Below are positions 15,677 to 24,159 of a stretch of DNA of 64,000 bases, one piece after another. Source of the stretch: Duganella sp. sic0402 (GTDB lineage Bacteria; Pseudomonadota; Gammaproteobacteria; Burkholderiales; Burkholderiaceae_D). The stretch is taken from NCBI RefSeq assembly GCF_019219065.1, contig NZ_JAHUWK010000007.1:124001-188000 (forward strand). The letters run 5' to 3'. Below the pieces are notes generated by a model. It was given only the letters and a program-made list of their open reading frames with translations, searched no databases and was not told where the DNA came from. The translations under genes were made by a program, and so were the position numbers. The stretch's first letter is position 1; each line of letters opens with the position of its first letter.

Positions 15677-18021
15677 TACTTCTTCTCGTCTTTCTTCAGC
15701 GGCGTATTGAAGTCGCGCATCAGGTTATTTTTATCGCGTTCGGTCTTGAACAGTTCCAGGCGCGATTGCGTTACCTTGCGAGGCCACGAGTTGTTGGTCG
15801 TGTCGATGTCGGCGGTTTCCCAGTACGGGTCCTGGGTCAGGCTGACCATCGGTTCGTCGGTGATAATCAGCTTGGTGATTTTCTTCGACGAGTAGCGCCA
15901 TACTTCGGCCGGAATGCGCTCGATATACTTCTTGCCGCTCTTCAGTTCAATCTCCAGAATCAGCGGCATCACCATGCCACCCAGGTTGGAGAAGTCGACC
16001 AGATAGAGATGCTTGCCCTGATCCAGCAGCTTCTTCTCCCACGGCTCCAGTTTCTCGACCGCTTCCGCGTAAGCGTTGCGGTCTTTGTTGGTGACGGTGA
16101 ATTCGTCGTGCTCGTTGTAGAAGTCCTTCAGCTCAGGGTGCGAATCCAGGCGCTTAGGCAGGGCCTTGTTGCGCTGCTCGGACACCGAAATAGGCTGCGC
16201 GTCTTTCTGCGCCTTCTTCCAGGCTTTCTCCTTTTCCGGATTCTTGCTGCTGATGCCGTACTCGTTGATACCGTCGATGCTGATGTCAACCGGATCGGTG
16301 GTGTAGAACCAGCCGTGCCAGAACCAGTCGAGGTCCGTGCCCGAAGCATCTTCCATGGTGCGGAAGAAGTCAGCCGGGGTAGGGCGCTTGAATTTCCAGC
16401 GTTGTGCGTATTCGCGGAAGGCGTAGTCGAACAGTTCGCGGCCCAGAATGGTTTCGCGCAGGATGTTCAGGCCAGTCGCCGGTTTGGCGTAGGCATTGTT
16501 ACCCAGCTGGAGTACCGACTCCGAGTTGGTCATGATCGGCACCTGGTTGCGGCTCTTCATGTAGTCGACGATGTTGCGTGGCTCGCCACGGCGCGACGGA
16601 TAGCCATCTTCCCATTCCTGCTCGGCCAGGTATTGCACAAAGGTGTTCAGGCCTTCGTCCATCCAGGTCCACTGGCGCTCATCGGAGTTGATGATCATCG
16701 GGTAGTAGTTGTGGCCCACTTCGTGAATGATCACGCCGATCAGGCCATACTTGGTCTGCTGCGACCAGGTCAGCGCGCCGGTTTTCTTGTCCTTGCTTGG
16801 ACGTGGACCGTTGAACGAGATCATCGGGTATTCCATGCCGCCCACCGGACCGTTGACCGAGATCGCGGTTGGATAGGGATAATCGAAGCTGTACTTGTTG
16901 TACTTGTCGATAGTGTGGATGATGGCCTGGGTACTGTACTTGCCCCACAGCGGATTACCTTCCTTCGGATAGTAGGACATCGCCATCACGTCGGTGGAAT
17001 CTTTTTTGTAGCCTTGCGCATCCCAGATGAATTTGCGGCTGGAGGCCCAGGCAAAATCACGTACGTTGGCGGCCTTGAAGTGCCAGGTCTTGCTGGCGGT
17101 GCTGCGCGATTTCTCGGCCCTGGTGGCTTCTTCCTGGGTCACGATGACCACCGGCGTGGTGGCGGTCTTGGCTTTTTCCAGGCGATCGCGCTGGGCTGCA
17201 CTCAGAACCTCGTTCGGATTTTGCAGCGCACCGGTCGATGCCACCACGTGGTCAGCCGGGACGGTCAGCTGTACATCGTAGTCGCCGAATTCCAGCGTGA
17301 ATTCGCCGGAGCCGAGAAACTGCTTGTGCTGCCAGCCATAGACATCGTAGTAGGCCGCCATGCGCGGGAACCATTGGGCGATTTCGAACAGGTCGTTCTT
17401 GTCTTCGTCGAAGTGCTCGTAGCCGGAACGGCCGCCCAGCACTTGCTGTTCGTTGATGTTGTAGGACCAGTCGATATTGAAGACGAACTTCTCGCCCGAC
17501 TTCAATGGCTGCGGCAGGTCGATGCGCATCATGGTGCGGTTGATGACGTGCTTCAGCGGCTGGCCGCCCGAGGCTACGGTCTTGATCTTGAAGCCGCCGT
17601 CGAATTCACGGCCGGCCAGCAGGCCGCGCATGCCTTCAAACTTGTAGCCCTCGTCCGGTCCGGACGGTTTGGCCCAGGCTTCGCGCGATGGCTGGGTCAG
17701 CATCATGCGGGCGTCGGAGTCTTTTTTGTAGATGTTCTGGTCGAGCTGCACCCACAGATAGCTCAGCGTGTCCGGCGAGTTATTGTGATAGGTGATTTGC
17801 TCGCTGCCGGTGATGGCGCGCTTGGCTTCGTCCAGCGACGCAGTGATGGTGTAATCAGCGCGTTGCTGCCAGTAGGCGTGGCCTGGCGCACCGGAGGCGG
17901 TGCGATAGGCGTTCGGAGTCGGCAGGATTTCTTCGAGTTGACGGAATTTGTCGTCAAATGGCTCTGCCGCGTAGGCGGATACCGTCAGGCAGAGGGCCAG
18001 TAAGCCAAGCTTCTTTTGCAT
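15676..18021 (-). CDS. Secreted M1-family metallopeptidase
   Basis: This 781-residue protein has a signal peptide (residues 1-19, AYAA) and the gluzincin catalytic site HEVGH at residues 433-437 with the third zinc ligand E456 in WMDEGLN. The exopeptidase motif is GGMEYP (394-399) where classic aminopeptidase N has GAMEN, so activity could differ in detail. Length and domain order (N-terminal beta domain, thermolysin-like domain, C-terminal extension to 781) match the bacterial exported M1 group. It is the first gene of the M1-DUF6702-receptor operon. An AAGAGGAAAC ribosome site lies 10 bases before the ATG. Confidence 0.9.
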   Translation of the reverse strand: MQKKLGLLALCLTVSAYAAEPFDDKFRQLEEILPTPNAYRTASGAPGHAYWQQRADYTITASLDEAKRAITGSEQITYHNNSPDTLSYLWVQLDQNIYKKDSDARMMLTQPSREAWAKPSGPDEGYKFEGMRGLLAGREFDGGFKIKTVASGGQPLKHVINRTMMRIDLPQPLKSGEKFVFNIDWSYNINEQQVLGGRSGYEHFDEDKNDLFEIAQWFPRMAAYYDVYGWQHKQFLGSGEFTLEFGDYDVQLTVPADHVVASTGALQNPNEVLSAAQRDRLEKAKTATTPVVIVTQEEATRAEKSRSTASKTWHFKAANVRDFAWASSRKFIWDAQGYKKDSTDVMAMSYYPKEGNPLWGKYSTQAIIHTIDKYNKYSFDYPYPTAISVNGPVGGMEYPMISFNGPRPSKDKKTGALTWSQQTKYGLIGVIIHEVGHNYYPMIINSDERQWTWMDEGLNTFVQYLAEQEWEDGYPSRRGEPRNIVDYMKSRNQVPIMTNSESVLQLGNNAYAKPATGLNILRETILGRELFDYAFREYAQRWKFKRPTPADFFRTMEDASGTDLDWFWHGWFYTTDPVDISIDGINEYGISSKNPEKEKAWKKAQKDAQPISVSEQRNKALPKRLDSHPELKDFYNEHDEFTVTNKDRNAYAEAVEKLEPWEKKLLDQGKHLYLVDFSNLGGMVMPLILEIELKSGKKYIERIPAEVWRYSSKKITKLIITDEPMVSLTQDPYWETADIDTTNNSWPRKVTQSRLELFKTERDKNNLMRDFNTPLKKDEKK

Positions 18022-18114
18022 AGGGATTGTTTCCTCTTGATAAGAGGATAAATTGTATAGCAGCTTTTCAATCGATTACCCACTGATACAATAAAATACA
18101 AACCCGGAATGGCT

Positions 18115-19626
18115 TCAGCGCTTGGCCTGGGTGTCGAGGAATTGCTGGCGGGTGTCGTCGTCCGCAGTCGCCGCAACCGATGGCACGCCCAGCCGCATCA
18201 ATTTGGAACCCGCGCCCGCATGCGCCTGCGGCCACTCAGGCAAGCCCGCGCCATTGGGGTTGCCGCGCTTGATGAAGTTGGCGAAGTAGTCCTGCAACTG
18301 GGTGGAAAGCGCATAATCATCTGCGCTCCACGCATAGACTTTATTCCCCGCCAGGTTGCCCATCGCGTACTCGATCTCCACCGAATGGCCTGCGCCTTCC
18401 TGGCCAGGGCGTGGCTGAGTGTAGTAATAACGATACACTGGCTTGCCGCTGGTGCGCGCGTGGGCGTCTATCCACTTCCAGGTGCCATGGCCGATAAACA
18501 GGTCGCTGGCCAGATTGGTGGCAGCTTGCTTGTAGTCGCCGCTGTAAGCTTGCCGTGCGGTGGCTGCCTGGTCGCCATACAAGCCTTGCAGGCGCGCGAC
18601 AAACAACGCTTCGCTCGGCTCGTCCTTCTGGAATATCTGCTTGTAATGGCCTTCCTGCGAATTCCAGCCTGCCAGCAGCGGGATTTTGGCCTGTTCGCCG
18701 GCCGCATACACCTCGGCAGGCGCGCGCGGAATCACGTAGCCGTCCTGGATCGCGGAGAACCAGATGCCCGACGCCTGCGCCGACTCCAGCAGCTTTTGCG
18801 CCGGCAGCTCGCGCAGTTGCGACAGCGTAGGCGCAGCGATGGCCTTGGCGAATTCGGCACCTTTTTGTTCAGCGTCCGCCAGTCTGGCGGGCGGGGTCAG
18901 GCCGAGCAGCGCGCCGCTTTCGCCGATGGCGCCGGCAATCAGGCCTTGGGCTTGCGGATTGATCATTTGCGCGCTGACCGAGAACGAGCCAGCCGACTCG
19001 CCGGCGATGGTCACGCGCGCCGGATCGCCGCCGAAGGCCGCGATATTCTTGCGTACCCATTGCAGCGCTGCCGCCTGATCCATCAAGCCATAGTTGCCGG
19101 ACGAGTGATGCGGCGCTTCCCTGGTCAGCTCGGGATGTGCCAGGAAGCCGAATACGTTGAGGCGATAGTTGACGGTCAGCGTGACGATGCCTTTGGCCGC
19201 CATGCTTTCGCCATCGTAGCGCGGTTCCGAACCGTCGCCGGCCGCGAAGCCGCCGCCGTAGAAGTAGACCAGCACCGGCAGCTTCTCTTTGGCCGACTTG
19301 GCCGGCGTCCAGACGTTAAGGAACAGGCAGTCCTCGCTGACGCCGTCCGAGCGGAACACCATGTCGCCGAACAGCGGCAGCTGCATGCAGCGCGCGCCGA
19401 ATTTGTCGGCCTTGCGCGTGCCTTGCCACTTGGCCACCGGTTGCGGCGCCTTCCATCGCAGCTTGCCCACCGGTGCCGCCGCGTAGGGAATGCCCTTGTA
19501 CGCGATGACGCCCGATGCTTCCTGCACGCCCGCCACCACGCCGCCGGCAGTGCTGGTCGTGGCGTTTGGCGCCGCATGGGCGGTGAGGGCAAACAGGGAG
19601 GACAGCAGCAGACCGGTTTTTTTCAT
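18115..19626 (-). CDS. Type-B carboxylesterase, exported
   Basis: From the ATG at 19626 this is a 503-residue carboxylesterase/lipase of the alpha/beta-hydrolase fold, with signal peptide MKKTGLLLSSLFALTAHA. The nucleophile elbow GESAG places Ser211, the oxyanion block is YFYGGGFAAG, and the likely catalytic His lies in GAGHSVEIEYAMGN. A longer reading frame opens upstream to 19710 but would overlap the LacI gene by 53 bases and bury the signal peptide, so I chose the internal ATG. The ribosome site is weak. The location, directly after a LacI regulator and GH67 gene, suggests it removes acyl groups (acetyl or feruloyl) from xylan fragments; that is an inference from context only. Confidence 0.85.
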   Translation of the reverse strand: MKKTGLLLSSLFALTAHAAPNATTSTAGGVVAGVQEASGVIAYKGIPYAAAPVGKLRWKAPQPVAKWQGTRKADKFGARCMQLPLFGDMVFRSDGVSEDCLFLNVWTPAKSAKEKLPVLVYFYGGGFAAGDGSEPRYDGESMAAKGIVTLTVNYRLNVFGFLAHPELTREAPHHSSGNYGLMDQAAALQWVRKNIAAFGGDPARVTIAGESAGSFSVSAQMINPQAQGLIAGAIGESGALLGLTPPARLADAEQKGAEFAKAIAAPTLSQLRELPAQKLLESAQASGIWFSAIQDGYVIPRAPAEVYAAGEQAKIPLLAGWNSQEGHYKQIFQKDEPSEALFVARLQGLYGDQAATARQAYSGDYKQAATNLASDLFIGHGTWKWIDAHARTSGKPVYRYYYTQPRPGQEGAGHSVEIEYAMGNLAGNKVYAWSADDYALSTQLQDYFANFIKRGNPNGAGLPEWPQAHAGAGSKLMRLGVPSVAATADDDTRQQFLDTQAKR

Positions 19627-19657
19627 GGCGTGAGCAGTGCGGTAAGGTAAGTAAGGG

Positions 19658-20764
19658 TTATTTGACTTTGCCGGCGACCTTGCTGGAGGGGCGCAGGCGC
19701 GGCGCCGCATCGGACTGGCGACGGATCAGCGTATGCTCCATCACCACATGGCGTGCTTCCTCCGGCGTGCCGTTGCGCTGGGCGCGGATCAGGCGCACCA
19801 GGAATTGCACAGCCTCTTCCGCCATGTCGGTAATTGGCTGGCGCACCGTGGTCAGCTCGGGCCAGATGGTGGTCGCCAGCGCGGTGTCATCGAAACCGGC
19901 GACAGTCAGGTCGCCCGGCACGTCCAGGCCAAGGCGATGCGCGATGGCCACCACGGCGGCCGCCATATCGTCATTACTGGCGAAAACGGCGGTCGGACGA
20001 TGTTCTTGCGACAGCAGATTCTCCGCCGCGTCCAGGCCGGAGCGGTAGGTGAACAAGCCTTGCACCAGCAGTTCCGGCGCCAGTTGCATATGCTTGTCCG
20101 CCAGCGCGGCTTTGAAGCCGGCCAGGCGGCGCGCGCTGGCGCTCTGGTTGGGATGGCCGATGACGAAGCCGATGCGCTGGTGGCCCAGCGCGATCAGGTG
20201 GCAGGTCATCGCGTACGCGGCCTGATAGTCGTCGATGCTGACGCCGCCGACGCGTGGGTCCGGCTGGCCGCAAGCCACCGTGATGGCTGGCGTGCCGGAT
20301 GCGGCGATCAGGTCGATCAGGTTGCGCGTGTCGCACAGCGGCGGCGGCAGGATGATGCCATCCACGCCATTGGCGATCAGCCGGCGCGCCTGCTCGACGC
20401 CATGTTCGTCCGCCTCGCATTTTTCCACCACCAGTTGCACATTGTTCGGGCTGGCCTGGTTCAGCAGGCCGACCAGGAATTCGCTCAGGTAGCCCGCCGA
20501 CGGATTCGAATACAGGAAGCCGACGCGAATCGGCCGCGAACCCGCCAGACGGCGCGCCGCCTGGTTGGGAACGTAGTTGAGGGCAGCGACTGCCGCATCG
20601 ACGCGGTTGCGGGTTTTCTCGCGGACGTTGGTATCGCCGTTCATTACGCGCGATACGGTCATCGGGGAGACGCCGGCCAGTTCGGCCACGTCGGCCATGG
20701 TGGGCGCCTGCGAGCGGTTCTGCACGGCCACTACTGGCGCCGCTTTCACCTTTTTGTTAGTCAT
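19658..20764 (-). CDS. LacI-family transcriptional regulator of the xylan locus
   Basis: This 368-residue repressor has an N-terminal helix-turn-helix at about residues 21-45 (TMADVAELAGVSPMTVSRVMNG) and a periplasmic-binding-protein-like sugar domain. The hinge NYVPNQAARRLAGSRP matches the LacI family. It stands between GH67 and esterase genes and is probably the local regulator that responds to xylose, a xylo-oligosaccharide or an aldouronic acid. LacI proteins bind palindromes with a central CG; such a core, TAGCGCTA, lies in the divergent promoter at 29938-29945, and related ATGGTAGC half-sites lie between GH67 and GH10. The effector and true operator are not proven. Confidence 0.9.
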   Translation of the reverse strand: MTNKKVKAAPVVAVQNRSQAPTMADVAELAGVSPMTVSRVMNGDTNVREKTRNRVDAAVAALNYVPNQAARRLAGSRPIRVGFLYSNPSAGYLSEFLVGLLNQASPNNVQLVVEKCEADEHGVEQARRLIANGVDGIILPPPLCDTRNLIDLIAASGTPAITVACGQPDPRVGGVSIDDYQAAYAMTCHLIALGHQRIGFVIGHPNQSASARRLAGFKAALADKHMQLAPELLVQGLFTYRSGLDAAENLLSQEHRPTAVFASNDDMAAAVVAIAHRLGLDVPGDLTVAGFDDTALATTIWPELTTVRQPITDMAEEAVQFLVRLIRAQRNGTPEEARHVVMEHTLIRRQSDAAPRLRPSSKVAGKVK

Positions 20765-20821
20765 CTGTCCTCTGTTAATAATATGGCTATGTTAAGCCCC
20801 GAACTCTATCACAAGCGGCGC

Positions 20822-22975
20822 CTACCAATGGCCCGGCGCGTAAGGGAAGGTCAGGGATTTGTAGTATTCCAGCGCGTGCGCTGGCGCTTTCACGTCCGCC
20901 GGCAGCGGCAGCCCGGACACCGACTGGAAGTAGGCGATGCAGGCGTCGCGCCACAGGATGGCGTTGTTGACCTGGCGGCGCAGGCGCTGTTCTTCCTCGG
21001 CGTAGCGGCGCGCATCGATCAAGGGCTTGAGCGCCACCCACTGCGCGTGCAGCGCGTTGGCGTCGGCCAGGCCCTTGTCGTAGTGTGCCAGCAGCTCGGT
21101 CCACAGCGTGCGGCCGGACTGCATCTTGTAGTCCCATGGCAGGTGGTGGAACCACAGCAGGAACTGCTCCGGCGTGGTTTTCGGATCGCTGTACTGGCGG
21201 GCGATCTCCGGCGCGTACTGTTCCAGCGCGTTGCTGCCTTTGGCGGTGCGGTCAAAGCCGATGCCGTCGCGGCCGGCGCGGTGGTAGTAGATCGGATTCC
21301 AGTCCGGGCGCTCCAGATTGTCCACCCACGGGCCAGGACCGTGATGGTGGCCGGTGCCCATGATGTGATGCAGCCCCAGTGGGGTCATGTAGTTCACCAC
21401 CGTTTCGCGCGAATTCATCATCATGTCGACCACCGGCTTGACCACACGCTGGTCCCGGCCGAAGGTGAGGGCGGCCCATTCGGCGGCGATGTCCCTGGCC
21501 TTGGCTTGCTGGTTCCAGGCCAGGCGGCCGTAGGCGTACCAGTTGGCCTGGTCGAAGTGTGAACCGGCCCAGTTGCGGTCGGTGCCGATATTGGAGACGC
21601 CGGCGATGCCGCTCAGCGTCTTGGCGACAGTGCGGCCGCCTGGCGCGGTTTTGGTATCGGCTTGCAGCGTCTCTTCAAACATGGTGCCCAGATAGGCCAT
21701 GTCGGTCGAGAAGCCCAGGTATTCCTTGGTGATCTGGAACTCCATCATGACCGGCGTTTTCAGCGCACCGAACAGCGGGTGGAATGGTTCGCGCGGCTGG
21801 AAATCGATGGCGCCGTTCTTCACCTGCACCAGCACATTGGCGGCGAAGGTGCCGTCCAGCGGCTTGAATTCGTCGAAGCCCTGCTTGGCGCGGTCTTCAC
21901 CGATATGCGTGCCTTTCGGCGCGTAGACAAAGGCGCGCCACATGACGATGCCTTTGTGCGGCGCCAGTGCGGCAGCCAGCATATTGGCGCCGTCGGCGTG
22001 GGTGCGGTGATAGTCCTGCGGGCCAGGCTGGCCCTCGGAATTGGCCTTGACCACAAAGCCGCCGAAGTCCGGAATCGTTTTGTAGATCTCATCGGCCTTG
22101 CGCTTCCACCAGGCTTGCACTTCCGGCGACAGCGGATCGGCGGTGCTGGTTTCTTTCAGTTCCAGCGGTGTTGACCAGCGTGCTGATAGATAAACCTTGA
22201 TGCCGTAAGGGCGCAGCACATCGGCGATGGCGGCGGCTTTGGCGATGAACGGCGCGGTCAGGATTTCCGGCTTGGAGTTGACGTTATTGAGTACCGTGCC
22301 GTTGATGCCCAGCGAGGCATTGGCGCGCGCATAGTCGGTGTAGCGCTGGTCCTTGATGTCCGGCAGCGCCCACCAGTCCCAGATGGACTGGCCGGAGTAG
22401 CCGCGTTCGACGGTGCGGTTCAGATTATCCCAATGATTCAGCAGGCGCAGTTGCAGCGTTGGTGCTGACGATGCTTCCAGTTTTGCGCCGGTGGCTGCGT
22501 CGCGCAGCCAGGCGTAGGTTCCATAAAGGAGGCCGATGTCGCTGTTGGCTGCGATCAGCGTGACGTTGTGGCCTTGCACGCGGGTCTGGCGCAGCAGGTA
22601 GCCTTCATCACCCAGCGCGGCCAGTTCGGCGCGCAGCGGCGACGCGGCGGCGCTCAGTTCCGGCAGGCGCGATGGCGTAGCCAGCAGCAGCGCGCCATCG
22701 GCGATGTGCGTGGCTGGTGCTGGCGCGCGGCCCAGCAAGCCGCTCAGGCCTTTTTGCAGTTCATCGAGCGCGGCCTGGGTGGTCGGCGTGGCCGCACCGG
22801 GCAGTACGATGCTGCGGGCTTGCGCTTGCACGCTGGCTTGGGCTGCCTTGTCCAGTAGGCGGTAACGCAGCCACAGATCGTAGCCGTCTTCGTTTGGTGG
22901 CGCTGCGGCGGATGCCGCCGCAGCGACCGTGAGTAGCAGCGTTGCCAGCGCAGCGGATAAAGAAAAGCGCATCAT
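20822..22975 (-). CDS. aguA: GH67 alpha-glucuronidase, with signal peptide
   Basis: This 717-residue protein is a GH67 alpha-1,2-glucuronidase, which removes 4-O-methylglucuronic acid from the non-reducing end of xylo-oligosaccharides. Family blocks are clear: RLLNHWDNLNRTVERGYSG, GGFVVKANSEGQPGPQDYHR (candidate acid E314) and NGAIDFQPREPF (D391) with MMEFQITKEYLG (E415) as candidate base residues; these roles are assigned by motif only. The length is normal for the family. Many GH67 enzymes are cytoplasmic, but this one begins with a good Sec signal (about residues 1-24, ASA), so it should act in the periplasm or outside. It diverges from the GH10 xylanase gene and precedes lacI by 57 bases. 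Confidence 0.95.
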   Translation of the reverse strand: MMRFSLSAALATLLLTVAAAASAAAPPNEDGYDLWLRYRLLDKAAQASVQAQARSIVLPGAATPTTQAALDELQKGLSGLLGRAPAPATHIADGALLLATPSRLPELSAAASPLRAELAALGDEGYLLRQTRVQGHNVTLIAANSDIGLLYGTYAWLRDAATGAKLEASSAPTLQLRLLNHWDNLNRTVERGYSGQSIWDWWALPDIKDQRYTDYARANASLGINGTVLNNVNSKPEILTAPFIAKAAAIADVLRPYGIKVYLSARWSTPLELKETSTADPLSPEVQAWWKRKADEIYKTIPDFGGFVVKANSEGQPGPQDYHRTHADGANMLAAALAPHKGIVMWRAFVYAPKGTHIGEDRAKQGFDEFKPLDGTFAANVLVQVKNGAIDFQPREPFHPLFGALKTPVMMEFQITKEYLGFSTDMAYLGTMFEETLQADTKTAPGGRTVAKTLSGIAGVSNIGTDRNWAGSHFDQANWYAYGRLAWNQQAKARDIAAEWAALTFGRDQRVVKPVVDMMMNSRETVVNYMTPLGLHHIMGTGHHHGPGPWVDNLERPDWNPIYYHRAGRDGIGFDRTAKGSNALEQYAPEIARQYSDPKTTPEQFLLWFHHLPWDYKMQSGRTLWTELLAHYDKGLADANALHAQWVALKPLIDARRYAEEEQRLRRQVNNAILWRDACIAYFQSVSGLPLPADVKAPAHALEYYKSLTFPYAPGHW

Positions 22976-23052
22976 GTCTCCAGTTTATGGTAGCGTAATC
23001 ATTTCGTTGTGACGCGATGGTAGCAAACATTTCCAAGAGGAGCGAGACAAAA
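22976..23052. promoter_or_regulatory. Divergent control region between GH67 and GH10 genes with ATGGTAGC direct repeats
   Basis: This 77-base gap separates the divergent GH67 and GH10 genes. The octamer ATGGTAGC occurs at 22987-22994 and 23017-23024, exactly 30 bases apart, on the same face of the helix. Each copy extends into a partial match to an inverted LacI-type site (TGGTAGCGTAATCA at 22988-23001; TGGTAGCAAACA at 23018-23029). The GH10 ribosome site AAGAGGAG lies at 23035-23042. Candidate regulator is the LacI protein at 19658-20764. I cannot assign convincing -10/-35 boxes. Confidence 0.4.
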
Positions 23053-24159
23053 ATGAATATATCCCGTCGTACCATGTTGGCACTGATGGCTGCAAGCGGC
23101 ATGGCACCGCTGCACGCCGCTGAAATGCCAGAACCATTGAAGGTGCTGGGCAAGCGTAAAGGGCTGAATGTCGGCAATGCGATCGGCGGGCGCTATTTCC
23201 GCGATCCGGCTTACAAGGCGCTGATGGCGCGCGAGTGCAATATGCTGGTGGCCGAGAACGAAGGCAAGTGGCAGGCGCTGGAGCCGCGTCCTGGTGCGTA
23301 TAACTTCGGTCCGGCGGACGAGATGTATGCGTGGGCGAAGTCGCAAGGGATGCTGGTGCGCGGGCACAATTTGATTTGGCAGGAGGCCAAGTGGCTGCCG
23401 AAGTGGGTGAATGAATACGACTTCGGTGCGCAGCCGGCGCAGGCGGCGGAAGCCCTGCTGCGCAAGCATGTCGTGACGGTGTGCGATCATTTTGGCGACA
23501 TCATTCATAGTTATGATGTGGTGAATGAGGCGGTGGATCAGAAGACTGGTGAGCTGCGGCCGAATGTGTTTACCGAGCGTTTGGGCGCGGTGGCGCAGAT
23601 TGATTTGGCGTTCCGGCTGGCGCAGGAGCATGCGCCGAAGGCGGAGCTGGTTTATAACGATTACATGGGGCCGGATGCGGATAGCGCCAAGCACCGTGCC
23701 GGTGTGTTGAAGCTGTTGCATGATCTGAAGTCGCGCGGCACGCCGATTCATGCGCTCGGCCTGCAAAGCCATATCGGTTCGTCTGATAATTTGCGAGGCA
23801 GCGAGCGTCAGCGGGAGTGGCGCAAGTTCCTGGATGAGGTGACTGGCATGGGACTGGGCTTGCTGATTACCGAGTTTGACGTCAATGACCGCAAGCTGCC
23901 GGTGGATATCAAGACGCGCGATGCCGGCGTGGCCGCGCTGGCGAAGGATTATCTGGATGTGACGCTGAGCTATCGCCAGTGCCGTGATTTCCTGTTATGG
24001 GGAATGTCAGATAACGTCAGCTGGCTACAGGAATGGAAGGAGGCCAAGCGTGACGACGGCGCGCAAATGCGGCCGACGCCGTTTGACGATCAGTTGCGCG
24101 CCAAACCGCTGCGCGACGCCATCGCTGCTTCGATCAAAGCGATGCCGCCGCGCGCCTAG
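23053..24159 (+). CDS. GH10 endo-1,4-beta-xylanase
   Basis: This 368-residue enzyme is a single-domain GH10 xylanase. The acid/base is E159 in SYDVVNEAVD and the nucleophile is E274 in LLITEFDVND; the substrate block RGHNLIWQ is also present. It starts with a twin-arginine-like leader (MNISRRTMLALMAASG) and is exported. I chose the ATG at 23053 because AAGAGGAG lies 10 bases upstream; an earlier in-frame start at 23017 would add 12 residues before the leader. There is no carbohydrate-binding module. It cuts the xylan backbone and supplies oligosaccharides for GH67, GH115, GH43 and GH3. Its stop codon directly abuts that of the converging GH115 gene (TAGTTA). Confidence 0.95.
   Translation: MNISRRTMLALMAASGMAPLHAAEMPEPLKVLGKRKGLNVGNAIGGRYFRDPAYKALMARECNMLVAENEGKWQALEPRPGAYNFGPADEMYAWAKSQGMLVRGHNLIWQEAKWLPKWVNEYDFGAQPAQAAEALLRKHVVTVCDHFGDIIHSYDVVNEAVDQKTGELRPNVFTERLGAVAQIDLAFRLAQEHAPKAELVYNDYMGPDADSAKHRAGVLKLLHDLKSRGTPIHALGLQSHIGSSDNLRGSERQREWRKFLDEVTGMGLGLLITEFDVNDRKLPVDIKTRDAGVAALAKDYLDVTLSYRQCRDFLLWGMSDNVSWLQEWKEAKRDDGAQMRPTPFDDQLRAKPLRDAIAASIKAMPPRA

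Noticed and set aside
15766..18003. 745-residue open frame on the plus strand opposite the M1 peptidase gene
   Set aside because: It is an antisense shadow caused by GC-rich third positions; the composition is Arg/Val/His-rich without any recognisable motif, while the minus strand encodes a clear zinc peptidase.
18109..19650. 513-residue plus-strand frame opposite the carboxylesterase gene
   Set aside because: Antisense shadow; the minus-strand product has signal peptide and catalytic motifs.
19627..19710. Upstream extension of the carboxylesterase frame to 19710
   Set aside because: It would overlap the LacI gene by 53 bases and put 28 non-conserved residues before a perfect signal peptide.
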